Source: an uncultured bacterium
Lineage (GTDB): Bacteria; Planctomycetota; UBA8742; UBA2392
Direction of reading: 5' to 3'
Assembly (NCBI GenBank): GCA_938014885.1
Contig: CALLQI010000017.1
Span: forward strand, 214,260-278,259
Length of the DNA stretch: 64,000 nucleotides
Made by a program: the position numbers and the translations under genes. Numbering within the stretch: position 1 is the first letter of the stretch; each line of letters starts with the position of its first letter. Under the pieces are notes generated by a model. That model did no database searches and had not been told where the DNA came from. It saw nothing but the letters and a program-made list of their open reading frames with translations. Of this stretch, positions 24,327-33,319 are shown in pieces.

Positions 24327-25715
24327 TTACCGCTGCTGCGCCGTGTTCCAGCTTCGTGGGCTGGAGTTGCTGCCCGTTGTGAAGCAGGTGCGGATTGCCC
24401 CGTCTTCGCGGTCTTCCGTCTGGAACTGAATCTCGAGCCTGTACACGGTGTTGGCAGCAAGCTGCTCAACGGGCAGGACAAACGCGTACTTGAAGCCCGT
24501 CATACTGGCCGGGACATTCAGCCCCGGCGCTGTCACTTGCACCGCAACCTCTTTCCACTCAGCGCCGTCCTTGCGGAACATCGTGGCCTTCAGGTCGCGC
24601 GGCAGGAATGGCTTGCCCCAATCGTAACTGAACGTGATCGGGTAGCCCGGGGTTTTGCCCGCGTCCTGGCGCGGCTCGGGGCTTTCACCAGACGCCCACG
24701 TCACAGGCACATCGCGCGCGTCGTTGGGTGGAAACACCGCCGCCCGCGTCACCGAAAAGCTGGTGCCGCTGAGGCCGCTGGTGCGCAGGCAGGCAAAGCC
24801 CTCATAAAACCCGAAGCCGGCCTTCGTGAGCCAGAGTGCGCGAAGATCGCGGCCGTGCAGCGGCTGGTTCAGCCACTGACCGATTGCACCGGTGGGCGTG
24901 TTCTTGCGTGTGAGCACGGAGGTGCGAGCAGCCGCATCGCCTTCCTTGGTGTAGCCGTTCAGCTTCTTGTCCTGGCTGTGGGTCATCACGTCGTTGCTGT
25001 GCATGTACTCGCAATGGGCCTGGCAGGCGGCGTTGGCTGCGGCGTCACACTCAGCGGGGAACAAGCCCATATCCATGCGGGCCTTGTTCAGGGCGTTGTG
25101 CAGTTCACGGGCTTTGTCGGTGCTGGCGAACTCTTCTTTCACCCAAGTCAGCTTGCCCTTGCCCTCTTTGAAGCTGTAGCTGGCGTCGATCAATGGCAGC
25201 ACCTTGGCACACGGGAATGCGAATGCCCCTCGCGGGCCGATTGCCACGCGATCGTGTTCATGGTCGAGAAACTTGCCGTTGAAATTCGCGTCAATGAACA
25301 GCAGCGAAAGCCCGTCCACCTCACACGCCATAGCGTCGGCCGCAAACGCATGAAACACGCCGGCAGCGTCGGGGTACACCGCAAGCCCGGCCGCGCGGCC
25401 GCCGACATTCAGTTCCAGCGTCTGGCCCTCGCTGGCAACTGCGTGGCGTTTGCCGCCCCATGTGAAGCCGACCGCGCCGTCCTTGTCGATGACCCACTTT
25501 CCCTGATTGCCGCCAAGGCGCACGCTGGCGCCGTCACGGGCCGACATGTCATCGCCGTAGGGTGACTGCATCAGCCAGTCGATCCGCACGGCCGACCACG
25601 CTGCCTCGCCTTTCTCGACCTTGGATTTGCCTGATTTCTGGGCGGTTACCGGCACTGACGCCAAAGCCCACAGCAGCACCGCCACGAAGACCGTTCGCAT
25701 GAAAGCACCTTTCAT
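24327..25715 (-). CDS. Secreted CAP/SCP-domain protein
   Basis: 462 residues from ATG 25715, with GAGGG upstream; ATG 25700, preceded by AAAGG, is an alternative. Signal peptide: MRTVFVAVLLWALASVPVTA. The first ~200 residues are beta-rich and unassigned, with an EF-hand-like FIDANFNGKF and LDHEHD. From about residue 205 to 320 there is a CAP-like domain: ARELHNALNKARMDMGL, then AACQAHCEYMHSNDVMTHSQ. The remainder resembles an Ig-like domain ending in TVYRLEIQF. CAP proteins are extracellular with varied roles. The His pair of the CAP cavity seems present, but I cannot assign a substrate. Confidence 0.72.
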   Translation of the reverse strand: MKGAFMRTVFVAVLLWALASVPVTAQKSGKSKVEKGEAAWSAVRIDWLMQSPYGDDMSARDGASVRLGGNQGKWVIDKDGAVGFTWGGKRHAVASEGQTLELNVGGRAAGLAVYPDAAGVFHAFAADAMACEVDGLSLLFIDANFNGKFLDHEHDRVAIGPRGAFAFPCAKVLPLIDASYSFKEGKGKLTWVKEEFASTDKARELHNALNKARMDMGLFPAECDAAANAACQAHCEYMHSNDVMTHSQDKKLNGYTKEGDAAARTSVLTRKNTPTGAIGQWLNQPLHGRDLRALWLTKAGFGFYEGFACLRTSGLSGTSFSVTRAAVFPPNDARDVPVTWASGESPEPRQDAGKTPGYPITFSYDWGKPFLPRDLKATMFRKDGAEWKEVAVQVTAPGLNVPASMTGFKYAFVLPVEQLAANTVYRLEIQFQTEDREDGAIRTCFTTGSNSSPRSWNTAQQR

Positions 25716-25835
25716 GACCGGCCCTCTACGCGAAGGCAAGATAACCATTGCCACGCGAGTAAGCCAATGGCTTGCGCCATCGCGGACAACTTCCCTTCCG
25801 GAATACGAAAGGCCGTGTTCGCCTGTGCGGATTCG

Positions 25836-26429
25836 CTAGCGCAGCTTGTCGAGGCGCAGCGCGTAGACCGGCAGCGCCACCAGCTCTTTGGCCACGAAGC
25901 GGGGCTCGCGACGCAGCGTGCTTCCGCCGCAGGGTGCGGCCAGCGTCTCGATGCCTTCCTGCGACAGCGTCACGCGCGCCCGGGCGACGTGAAACCACTG
26001 GGTGCAGACCAGCGCTGAACGCCAGCCGTTCTCGCGCATGATGCGCGCCGTGTTGATGCCGTTTTCGCGCGTCGTGGCCGACGCGGGCTCCTGCACGATA
26101 GCGGATGCGGGTACGCCATGGTTAACCAGCCACTCGGCCATCACGTCGGCCTCAAGATAGTCGCCCTGGCCGCCCCCGGTGACGATGATGCGCGGTGCGC
26201 GCCCCTGTTGGAACAGGCGCAGCCCGGCCTCAAGGCGGTAGCGCAACGCGTCGCTAGGGGTGCGGTTGGGACGGACAGCCGAGCCGAAGATGACAATGCA
26301 ATCGGCGTTGCGGTCGCTGGGTATGGCACCTCCGACGGTAACCCAGGCCAACAGCGCAGCCGTGACCGCAAGCAGCAGCAAGGCCGCTCGCTTGATGAAA
26401 CGTAACACTCTGGAGCGCGCTTTCTCCAT
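25836..26429 (-). CDS. YdcF/SanA-like membrane-anchored protein (DUF218)
   Basis: 197 residues. One N-terminal membrane anchor (RAALLLLAVTAALLAWVTVG) is followed by a DUF218 domain: ADCIVIFGSAVRPNRTPSDALRYRLEAG, IIVTGGGQGDYLEADVMAEWL, EPASATTRENGINTARIM and CTQWFHVARARVTL. This is the standard motif order. Relatives bind nucleotides or influence envelope barrier function (SanA), but no reaction is established. It ends downstream of the ALDH-like gene in the opposite reading order (that gene ends at 26471), both on the minus strand; it has no evident ribosome-binding site. Confidence 0.88.
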   Translation of the reverse strand: MEKARSRVLRFIKRAALLLLAVTAALLAWVTVGGAIPSDRNADCIVIFGSAVRPNRTPSDALRYRLEAGLRLFQQGRAPRIIVTGGGQGDYLEADVMAEWLVNHGVPASAIVQEPASATTRENGINTARIMRENGWRSALVCTQWFHVARARVTLSQEGIETLAAPCGGSTLRREPRFVAKELVALPVYALRLDKLR

Positions 26430-26470
26430 AATGGCTGATCGACAATCGGCTGTGCCGTACTTGAGCCGGC

Positions 26471-28717
26471 CTAGAACCCGCGAAGCAGGCGGCGACGTTC
26501 CGAGTCAAAGCTGATGCGCAGGTTGCCGCCAAGGCGGCGCTTGAACTCGCTGCTGTAGACCGCCTCGATCGCATCCATCAATGCATAGGCCTTGTCGTCT
26601 GTGTAAGGGAACCATCCGACACGGTCGCCGGCGCTTGGCCCGTCGGTGATCACTTTCGGGCGCAGCATTGCTGACGGACTCGCGTGGGTGCGGGGCAGGT
26701 CAGGCCCAATCGGTGCGCCTCCGGCGACGGCACCGACCAGCAGCGGCTCATTGAAGCCGATGCGGGCACAGGGCATGGCCTCAAGGGTCGCGCGACGCTT
26801 GCGATCAGGGCTGCCAAGCACGGAAATGTGGTTCGCCGGGGCAATCCGCAGCAGGTTCGCAAGCTCAGTTACAGGGTCTTCGGCGCGATACAGGGCGCAA
26901 CCCGGGCCTTCCAGTTTCTCGACGGACAGTGCTGCCGCCGGTGGCAGACCCTCAATGATCGCGGCCTTCCAATGAATCCAGCGGCCGGGCACTTCGCCGG
27001 CGGGGTAGGTGATACGCGCGCCGCGGGCCAGCGCGTCTTCCATCAGCGCGCGGTAGCGGCGTTCGTTGAAGGCATCACCGACTGAGGCAAGCTGAGCATG
27101 ATGGCTGTTCATTTCGCGCGCGGACTCGATGAAGCGCATGCGGAATTCGTCGAAGAGCGAGGCTTCGACCACGATGCGCTCGACCGACGCGTTCACCATG
27201 CCCGCCGATGCAAACGAGCCCCACAGTGCCGCCTGCACCGCGCGTTCCAGCTTCGTGCCCTTCAAGATCAGCAGCACGTCCTTTGCGCGCCGCAACTGGC
27301 GGAATTCCGAACCTGAATGCACGCAATACGCCGCCAGCTTGGCGGCCGTGTCGCGGTCGCCCTCGAACAGGAACAGGTTGGGCCCGCCCTCTGCAAGGGC
27401 GCGCAAGTTGTCGTCTTCGCCCGCAACAACCTGCACGATGCCGTCAGGGAAACCCGCGCGGCTGAACATCTTGCGCATCGTCTCATTGACACGCGGATTG
27501 GTGGCGGCGCCGCACAGCAGCACCGCGTTACCCGTGCCCAGTGCGTCAATTGCAAGCGACATCGGCAGGCCGAAAGGCGAACTCGCCGACAACGCTATCA
27601 CCACCACGCCATGCGGGACCTGTCGCAAGGCTGACACCGCACCATCGGCGATGATCGGCGGTTCTGCCCCGTATTGCTCGACAAGCAGCGGTGCCACGGT
27701 GTCTTCCAGCGTGCGCAACACCTCCAGCAGCGGCAGGTACTCGCCAACCAGCGTCTCAACCATCGGGCGAGCTATGGCAGTGGCCATCGCCGGCACATAA
27801 TCACCGCGTTGCACCACCAGTTCTTCGCGCAGCTTTTGGAAGTGCGGCATGCGCTGTTCAAGGCGCAGCCCCGCCCAACCGGCCCATGCCTCGCGGGCGC
27901 GCGTCAGCACCGAGCCCGCGACACTACGGGGCTGCAAGTCCACCGGCAGTGGAATCTCACCGCTGGCGACCCGCACACTGTGTGCCAGAGATTCATCCTG
28001 GATTTCATCCCAGTCGTCGGCACCTGCTTTGGCGGCCTCGGCATCCATGGCGGCGTCTACATAACCGTCAGGTTCACCCAACGAGCGCGCCGCGTCCGCC
28101 GCACGGCTGCGCCATTCGTCGCTGAGCGCCGGCACCTCGCGGGTCTCCATCTCGCCGATGCCCCCTGTGCTGCGGCGCGTCTTGGTGTCGTCGAACTCGT
28201 CGTCTTCGGACGGCTTGCCGTCACCCGCCAGCGCGGCCGCAATTTCGTCGGCGTGCATGGTGCGTGTCTGTTCCATCGATCCCGGGCGCTGGGGCGCGGC
28301 AATCACGCGCTCAACACTGTCGTAGCCGTCAGCCTTGGAAATTAACTGGGTGTCTTGACTCGAACCCGGGCGCTGCGCATCGGCCATGATGCGGTGAACA
28401 CTTTGACCGACATCTTCTTCATTCCCGTCGTCTTCCTGGCCCGAGGCGGCAGGCCCTGTGTCCGGCAGCACCATTGGAGCGCGCTGGCCTTCGCGGGGTA
28501 CGACCACGGTGTCGGTACGTGAGCCGGGCTTGCTGGCATCAATCACGAAACCGTGGATGCTTTCCCCGGGTGCTGCTTCGGCATCAGGGTCAGGGATTGC
28601 GGGCAATTCGGCCGTCTCAAACTCTGAACCCGGGTGCTCCGAATCCGCGTACGAGCTCGCTTTGCCGCCTTCGGGCGGTTTTTCGGGCGACGGCTTGTTC
28701 GGCTCACTGTCGGGCAT
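26471..28717 (-). CDS. Aldehyde-dehydrogenase-fold pseudoenzyme with a repeat-bearing disordered N-terminus
   Basis: 748 residues. Residues 1 to ~240 are acidic, low-complexity and contain four imperfect repeats of the type S-[IV]-x-x-[IV]-[IM]-x-A-x-x-x-PGS-x-x-x-T (cores SKPGSRTDT, QRPGSSQDT, QRPGSMEQT, EHPGSEFET). Residues ~245-748 follow the ALDH fold (TRAREAWAGWAGLRLEQRM; VVVIALSASSPFGLPMSLAIDAL). The catalytic Cys position reads SAGMVNASVERI, giving Asn509, and the general-base region reads RQLRRAKD rather than ELGGKSP, so Glu is Gln. Dehydrogenase activity is therefore unlikely. It overlaps the LolD-like gene by 14 bp and has GGAG before its ATG, which suggests coupling with the transporter genes. 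Confidence 0.8.
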   Translation of the reverse strand: MPDSEPNKPSPEKPPEGGKASSYADSEHPGSEFETAELPAIPDPDAEAAPGESIHGFVIDASKPGSRTDTVVVPREGQRAPMVLPDTGPAASGQEDDGNEEDVGQSVHRIMADAQRPGSSQDTQLISKADGYDSVERVIAAPQRPGSMEQTRTMHADEIAAALAGDGKPSEDDEFDDTKTRRSTGGIGEMETREVPALSDEWRSRAADAARSLGEPDGYVDAAMDAEAAKAGADDWDEIQDESLAHSVRVASGEIPLPVDLQPRSVAGSVLTRAREAWAGWAGLRLEQRMPHFQKLREELVVQRGDYVPAMATAIARPMVETLVGEYLPLLEVLRTLEDTVAPLLVEQYGAEPPIIADGAVSALRQVPHGVVVIALSASSPFGLPMSLAIDALGTGNAVLLCGAATNPRVNETMRKMFSRAGFPDGIVQVVAGEDDNLRALAEGGPNLFLFEGDRDTAAKLAAYCVHSGSEFRQLRRAKDVLLILKGTKLERAVQAALWGSFASAGMVNASVERIVVEASLFDEFRMRFIESAREMNSHHAQLASVGDAFNERRYRALMEDALARGARITYPAGEVPGRWIHWKAAIIEGLPPAAALSVEKLEGPGCALYRAEDPVTELANLLRIAPANHISVLGSPDRKRRATLEAMPCARIGFNEPLLVGAVAGGAPIGPDLPRTHASPSAMLRPKVITDGPSAGDRVGWFPYTDDKAYALMDAIEAVYSSEFKRRLGGNLRISFDSERRRLLRGF

Positions 28718-29486
28718 GGGTCTCCGCTACGGCCACGCTGTCGTCGCGCAACCGCGCCATTACCTCATCGGTCGGGCCGTCCATCACCACGCGGCCGTCC
28801 ACCAGCCTCACGATCCGGTCGGTCCTTGCCGCCATGGCAAGGTCGTGCGTTACCACGACGATCGTCTGGTGCTCTTCTTTTACCAGTCTTTTGAATTCGC
28901 TGAACACGTTATCGGCGTTGCGTGTGTCCAGGTTGCCCGTGGGTTCATCGCCGAGTATCACGAGCGGCCGGTTGGCCAGCGCCCGCGCGATGGCCACGCG
29001 CTGCTGTTCGCCACCCGAAAGCCTGCCCGGCACGCGATGCCCCTTACCCTCAAGCCCAAGCTGCTTCAGCAGGCCGGCCGCGCGTTCACGGGCCTCAGAT
29101 CGCGGCAGGCCCAACTTGAACATGGGCATCATCACGTTCTCAAGCGCCGAAAACTCGGGCAGCAGGTAATGGAACTGGAAAATGAACCCGAGCTTGCGAT
29201 TGCGAAGCGTTGCCAGTTCACGGTCCGCCAGCGTCGCGGTGTCCTGGCCGTCGATCCGCACAGAGCCGGCACTGGGCCTGTCCAGGGCACCCAGCAGGTA
29301 CATCAGGGTGGACTTGCCGCTGCCCGAAGGCCCCACAATGCTGCAGAACTCGCCCTGACGGATCGTGAGATCGAGCCCTTTCAAGACTTCGACGGCATAG
29401 TCGCCTTCGCCCAGGCGGCGACGCACCCCGGCCAGTTCTATTACTGGCGCGCCTGCATTGCGTTTGTTTGCAGCCTCAGCCGTCAA
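28704..29486 (-). CDS. LolD/MacB-type ABC transporter ATPase
   Basis: 260 residues with all ATPase motifs: Walker A GPSGSGKST, Q-loop FIFQFHYLLPEFSALENVM, signature RLSGGEQQRVAIARALA, Walker B LVILGDEPTGNLD and the H-loop THD. The sequence is closest to LolD/MacB-type ATPases that power FtsX-like permeases rather than importers. The start is TTG 29486, whose TTGA overlaps the stop of the permease gene upstream by three bases, a coupling arrangement. Together with the two permeases it forms an ATPase-plus-heterodimeric-permease transporter. Confidence 0.93.
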   Translation of the reverse strand: MTAEAANKRNAGAPVIELAGVRRRLGEGDYAVEVLKGLDLTIRQGEFCSIVGPSGSGKSTLMYLLGALDRPSAGSVRIDGQDTATLADRELATLRNRKLGFIFQFHYLLPEFSALENVMMPMFKLGLPRSEARERAAGLLKQLGLEGKGHRVPGRLSGGEQQRVAIARALANRPLVILGDEPTGNLDTRNADNVFSEFKRLVKEEHQTIVVVTHDLAMAARTDRIVRLVDGRVVMDGPTDEVMARLRDDSVAVAETHARQ

Positions 29487-30754
29487 TTGTGCCCCCGCAG
29501 AATCTCGACCGGGTCAACACTGCCCGCGCGCAACGCCGGCAGCACTGAGGCCAGCACGGAAACCGCGACCGCCACCCCGCCCGCCAGCAGGTAGTGCCGC
29601 GGGATGTTGTGCACCAGCAATGTGCGGGTGTCCAACACGGCCAGCTTGGGTATCGGCACGGTTCCGAGAATCTCGACTACATAATAGCCGACGACGCAGC
29701 CCACCGCGACCCCGATCAGCCCGATCGCGAGCCCCTGACCCATGAACCCGAGCGTGATCTCACGCGCGCTGTAGCCCACACTCTTCAGCAGCGCGATCGA
29801 CTCACGCCGGTCCATCACCATCATCATCAGCACGTTCAGTATGCCCACGGCGGCCACTACCAGCACCCCGATGCTTACTATCAATGTCAGGGCCTTGTTC
29901 GTGTTCAACAGCGAAAGAACGTGCGTGTTCGCGTCCTGCCATGGCGTGCTGTGTTTCCCGCTAAGGCGTGTGGCCGCCTCCGCCACCTCAGGCGCGCGTT
30001 CGAAATCATGCAGCCGCAGCACCACCCGGTTGACGCGCGGCCCCAGCCCGAACAGGCGCTGTGCCACGGGTTTCAGCACGTAGCAATAGCGCAGGTCGTA
30101 ATAGGTCACCCCTGTGTAGATGATTCCCTGCACCCGAAACGACTGCGGCGGTGCGCTACCCGCGCGCACACTGATGTACTGCCCATGCCGCGCCCCGATC
30201 TGGTCGGCGAGGCCGCGCCCCAAGACGATTCCTGCGCCCGACCCCGGCAGATCATGGATGCTGCCCTCGACCATGTCGGCCTCGAGGTCTACCACGCGCT
30301 GGTACTCGGCGGGGTCTATGCCCACCAGCTCGCCGCGAGCTTCGCGGTCGCCCAGGCCGACGATGGCAGCGCCCGCCACACAAGCGCTGGCAGCAGCCAC
30401 ATCAGGGTGAACGGCAAGGGCTTCAAGCAGCTCATCGGGGCGATCAATGCGCGCCGGGGCGAGCGCCGGCGGGTGCTGCGAAATGACCAGCACCCCGTCG
30501 GGCAGCAGCGCACGCTCAAGACGCCCCGGTACCAGTGCGGGATCAGACGACAACTCGACGTGCGGGCTGATGTCGATGGTGCGGCGCACAAACTTGGTTT
30601 CGAAGCCCGCCATGACGGCGTTCACGGCGATGGCAATCACCACACCGCTTGCGACGGCACTGACTGACACGGCGGTACGAAACAGGTCATGCCCGAGCTG
30701 GCGGCGGATCAGCAGCCACAGCGCGGTCAGCAGGCTGGCGTAATTGCCACTCAT
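29483..30754 (-). CDS. FtsX/MacB-type ABC permease, second of a pair
   Basis: 423 residues: an N-terminal helix (FRTAVSVSAVASGVVIAIAVNA), a periplasmic domain of about 200 residues, then three C-terminal helices (LTLIVSIGVLVVAAVGILNVLMM, QGLAIGLIGVAVGCVVGYYV, LLAGGVAVAVSVLASVLPAL) and the ending ALRAGSVDPVEILRGH that is typical of the family. It is a paralogue of the next gene upstream with the same ends and the shared MAGFETKFV / SPHVEL phrase. Its ATG overlaps that gene's stop by four bases. The pair plus LolD-like ATPase probably extracts or exports a hydrophobic molecule. Confidence 0.93.
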   Translation of the reverse strand: MSGNYASLLTALWLLIRRQLGHDLFRTAVSVSAVASGVVIAIAVNAVMAGFETKFVRRTIDISPHVELSSDPALVPGRLERALLPDGVLVISQHPPALAPARIDRPDELLEALAVHPDVAAASACVAGAAIVGLGDREARGELVGIDPAEYQRVVDLEADMVEGSIHDLPGSGAGIVLGRGLADQIGARHGQYISVRAGSAPPQSFRVQGIIYTGVTYYDLRYCYVLKPVAQRLFGLGPRVNRVVLRLHDFERAPEVAEAATRLSGKHSTPWQDANTHVLSLLNTNKALTLIVSIGVLVVAAVGILNVLMMMVMDRRESIALLKSVGYSAREITLGFMGQGLAIGLIGVAVGCVVGYYVVEILGTVPIPKLAVLDTRTLLVHNIPRHYLLAGGVAVAVSVLASVLPALRAGSVDPVEILRGHN

Positions 30755-32016
30755 GCGTGGCCACGCAACGTTTCCACGGGGTCAAGCCGTCCCGCGCGCA
30801 ACGCGGGCAACACCGACGCCAGCATGGTGACCACCAGTGCCGAGCCGCCGGCGATCACGTACAGGCGCGGCGCGTTGTTCATGGTCAGGTTCTCGGACTC
30901 AATCAGTCCGCGCTGGGGTATCGGCAGACTACCCACGAATTCGGTCAGGTAGTATCCGAACACGCAGCCACACAACACGCCTGAAAGGCCGATTGCCAGG
31001 CCTTCGAGGAAGAACACAAACGTGATGTCGCGCGCGCTGAAACCCATGCTTTTCAGCATCGCGATCTCGGGCAGCTTCTCCATCACCAGCATCACCAGCA
31101 CGTTCAGGATGCCGAACGCAGCCACGATCATGATTCCGCCGGTGACCAGATAGGTGATCACCTGCTGGATCACGAAGATCGAAAGGAAGTTCTCGTTGGC
31201 TTCCTGCCAGCTTTCGGTGCGGTAACCGATTGAGGCCTCAATCCGCGTGGCTGTCTCGCGGGCCCGGTCATAGTCGCGCAGCCGCACCACGATCTGGTTG
31301 ATGTCGCGCCCCAAACCCAGCAGCTGCTGCGCTACACTCAGCAGCGTGTACGCGCGTGAGTAGTCGATGGTGGTGATGCCGGTGCGGAAGATGCCGACGA
31401 TGCGCAGGCTGCGGGCGTCACCATCGCGCAGTTTCACGCTGACCAGGTCGCCCTTCTTGACGCCCATCAGGTCGGCAATGCCGCCGCCCAGCAGCATCGC
31501 GCCACCCGAGGCGTACAGGTCGTAGATCTGGCCGTCTTCGATATAGGAATTGATCTCGTTGACGGCTTCCTGCTGCTCAGGCTCGATGCCCATGAGGTTC
31601 ACGCCGCGCTCGCGCGAGCCGAAATTCAGGATTGCGGTGCCGACCACGTTGGGCGCAACCGCGCTGACCTCAGGCATAGCGCGCAACATGCGCACCATTT
31701 CCAGCGGTTGCTTGATGCGCTGGGGGCGCTGGCGGGGGCGCGCGTTGTTCACCGTCACCACCCCGCCGGTGGTGTCACTGAGCCAGCCTTCAAATTCGTC
31801 GGGCTTCTCGCGGCGCTCGTCGTAGATGGTGAGGTGAGGGCTGCTTTCAATGGTTTCGGTGACGAACTTCTTCTCAAAGCCTGTCATCAAGGCGCTGAGC
31901 ATCACCATGAACATCACGCCAATGGACACGCCCACCACACTGACCACACTGCGAAACGTGTTCGCCAACAAGTGGCGGCGCGCAATCAGCAGAAGCGGAT
32001 AATACTTTGAACTCAT
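30751..32016 (-). CDS. FtsX/MacB-type ABC permease, first of a pair
   Basis: 421 residues with the same architecture as its neighbour: helix 1 (FRSVVSVVGVSIGVMFMVMLSA), a periplasmic region beginning LMTGFEKKFVTETIESSPHL, three C-terminal helices and the ending ALRAGRLDPVETLRGHA. ATG 32016 has AGAGG four bases upstream and opens the operon permease-permease-ATPase-ALDH-like. It is divergent from the type III PKS gene, and the 241 bp between them must carry the control regions of both. This places transporter and biosynthesis under possible common control. Confidence 0.93.
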   Translation of the reverse strand: MSSKYYPLLLIARRHLLANTFRSVVSVVGVSIGVMFMVMLSALMTGFEKKFVTETIESSPHLTIYDERREKPDEFEGWLSDTTGGVVTVNNARPRQRPQRIKQPLEMVRMLRAMPEVSAVAPNVVGTAILNFGSRERGVNLMGIEPEQQEAVNEINSYIEDGQIYDLYASGGAMLLGGGIADLMGVKKGDLVSVKLRDGDARSLRIVGIFRTGITTIDYSRAYTLLSVAQQLLGLGRDINQIVVRLRDYDRARETATRIEASIGYRTESWQEANENFLSIFVIQQVITYLVTGGIMIVAAFGILNVLVMLVMEKLPEIAMLKSMGFSARDITFVFFLEGLAIGLSGVLCGCVFGYYLTEFVGSLPIPQRGLIESENLTMNNAPRLYVIAGGSALVVTMLASVLPALRAGRLDPVETLRGHA

Positions 32017-32257
32017 TTTGCCTCTGCTCCGTGAGGTGCGCTGGACGGCCCCTGCCCGTCCAGCGCGCTGCCATTCAAGCGGAACACGGCCGGACTGTCC
32101 AACCCACGATAGCCCCTCTACACGACAATCAACGCGCGAGTTTTCCCTGCCGGTTGTGTTCTGCCGGGAATCGAATCACTCTTTAGTGACGTTATGCTTA
32201 ACTCAGCAACAAACACCGCAACCCACACCAGGCAGGTCACATGCGAAGGGTAATCCG
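32017..32257. promoter_or_regulatory. Divergent intergenic region between permease and PKS operons
   Basis: 241 bp with no gene. The 70 bp nearest the PKS start is less GC-rich and contains tctttagtgacgttatgctt (around 32179-32200), a plausible promoter area, but I cannot assign -35/-10 boxes with confidence. No clear operator palindrome was seen. Confidence 0.4.
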
Positions 32258-33319
32258 ATGACTTCCGTGTGGCTGAACCGCATTGGTACTGCCGTGCCCG
32301 CGCACGATGTGCACCGCAAATTCGTTGAATTTGCACCGGCGTTGCTGCGTGACGAGCGCGAGCGGCGCATGTTCGCGCGCCTGGCCGAGAAAGCGCAGAT
32401 TGAGCATCGCTTCTCGATCTTTGAGCCGTCGCCTGATCCAGCACTGCTGGACGCGGGCGAGTTCTACGTAAAAGGCTGCTTCCCGGGCACGGCCGCACGC
32501 ATGGCCATGTTCGAGAAGCATGCCTTGCCGCTGGCCGTGAACGCTGCGCGCGAGGCCCTTTCCGACGTAGACCGCAACACAATCACACACCTGATTGTTG
32601 CCACCTGCACCGGATTCAGCGCGCCGGGACTCGACTTGCAGCTGGCGCATGAGCTCGGGCTGCGGCCCTATGTGGAGCGCACCGTGATCGGCTTTATGGG
32701 CTGTTTTGCGGCCATCACAGGTCTCAAGGCGGCCTCGCACATCGTACGGTCCGACCCCGGGGCGCGCGTGCTGCTGGTGAACCTTGAACTGAGCACCCTG
32801 CACTTGCAGGAGGGCGCGGATCTTGAGGGCGTACTGGGCTTCATGCAATTCGGCGACGGCTGCGCCGCCAGTGTGATCAGCGCAGAAGCCAGAGGCCTGA
32901 AGCTGGGCCAGTTTCACTGCAACGTAATGCACGATGCCGCCCAGCTGATCACCTGGATGGTCGGCGATCACGGCTTTGCAATGCACCTTTCACCTAGTGT
33001 TCCGGGCGTTTTGGGTGAGAGCATCGTCAGGATGCTACAGCCCTTCGCGACGACCTCGACGATGGCTGCCACCGGCATGTGGGCCGTACACCCCGGCGGC
33101 CGCGCGATCCTGGACGCGGTGGAAAGCGGCCTGAGCCTGCGACCGGGGGCGCTGGCTGGTTCGCGCAGAGTACTGCGCGACTTCGGCAACATGTCTTCTG
33201 CAACGGTAATGTTTGTGCTGCGTGACCTGCTGGCTGATTCTGAGGCCAGGGGCAATGGCCTTGCAATGGCGTTTGGACCGGGCTTGTCACTGGAGTCGAT
33301 GACCTTTGAAAAGCCGTAG
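32258..33319 (+). CDS. Type III polyketide synthase (chalcone/stilbene synthase superfamily)
   Basis: 353 residues. The full catalytic triad is visible: Cys149 in GFMGCFAAITGLKAA, His278 in AVHPGGRAILD, Asn311 in GNMSSATVMFVL. The family start block TAVPAHDVHRKF and the end GFGPG-like AFGPGLSLESM are also present. Such enzymes extend an acyl-CoA or acyl-ACP starter with malonyl-CoA and cyclise to pyrones, resorcinols or related phenols. The starter is not readable from sequence. ATG 32258 has AAGGG eight bases upstream; the frame is open further upstream but reads as non-coding. Its stop overlaps the methyltransferase gene by 14 bp, and both belong to a three-gene operon. Confidence 0.96.
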   Translation: MTSVWLNRIGTAVPAHDVHRKFVEFAPALLRDERERRMFARLAEKAQIEHRFSIFEPSPDPALLDAGEFYVKGCFPGTAARMAMFEKHALPLAVNAAREALSDVDRNTITHLIVATCTGFSAPGLDLQLAHELGLRPYVERTVIGFMGCFAAITGLKAASHIVRSDPGARVLLVNLELSTLHLQEGADLEGVLGFMQFGDGCAASVISAEARGLKLGQFHCNVMHDAAQLITWMVGDHGFAMHLSPSVPGVLGESIVRMLQPFATTSTMAATGMWAVHPGGRAILDAVESGLSLRPGALAGSRRVLRDFGNMSSATVMFVLRDLLADSEARGNGLAMAFGPGLSLESMTFEKP

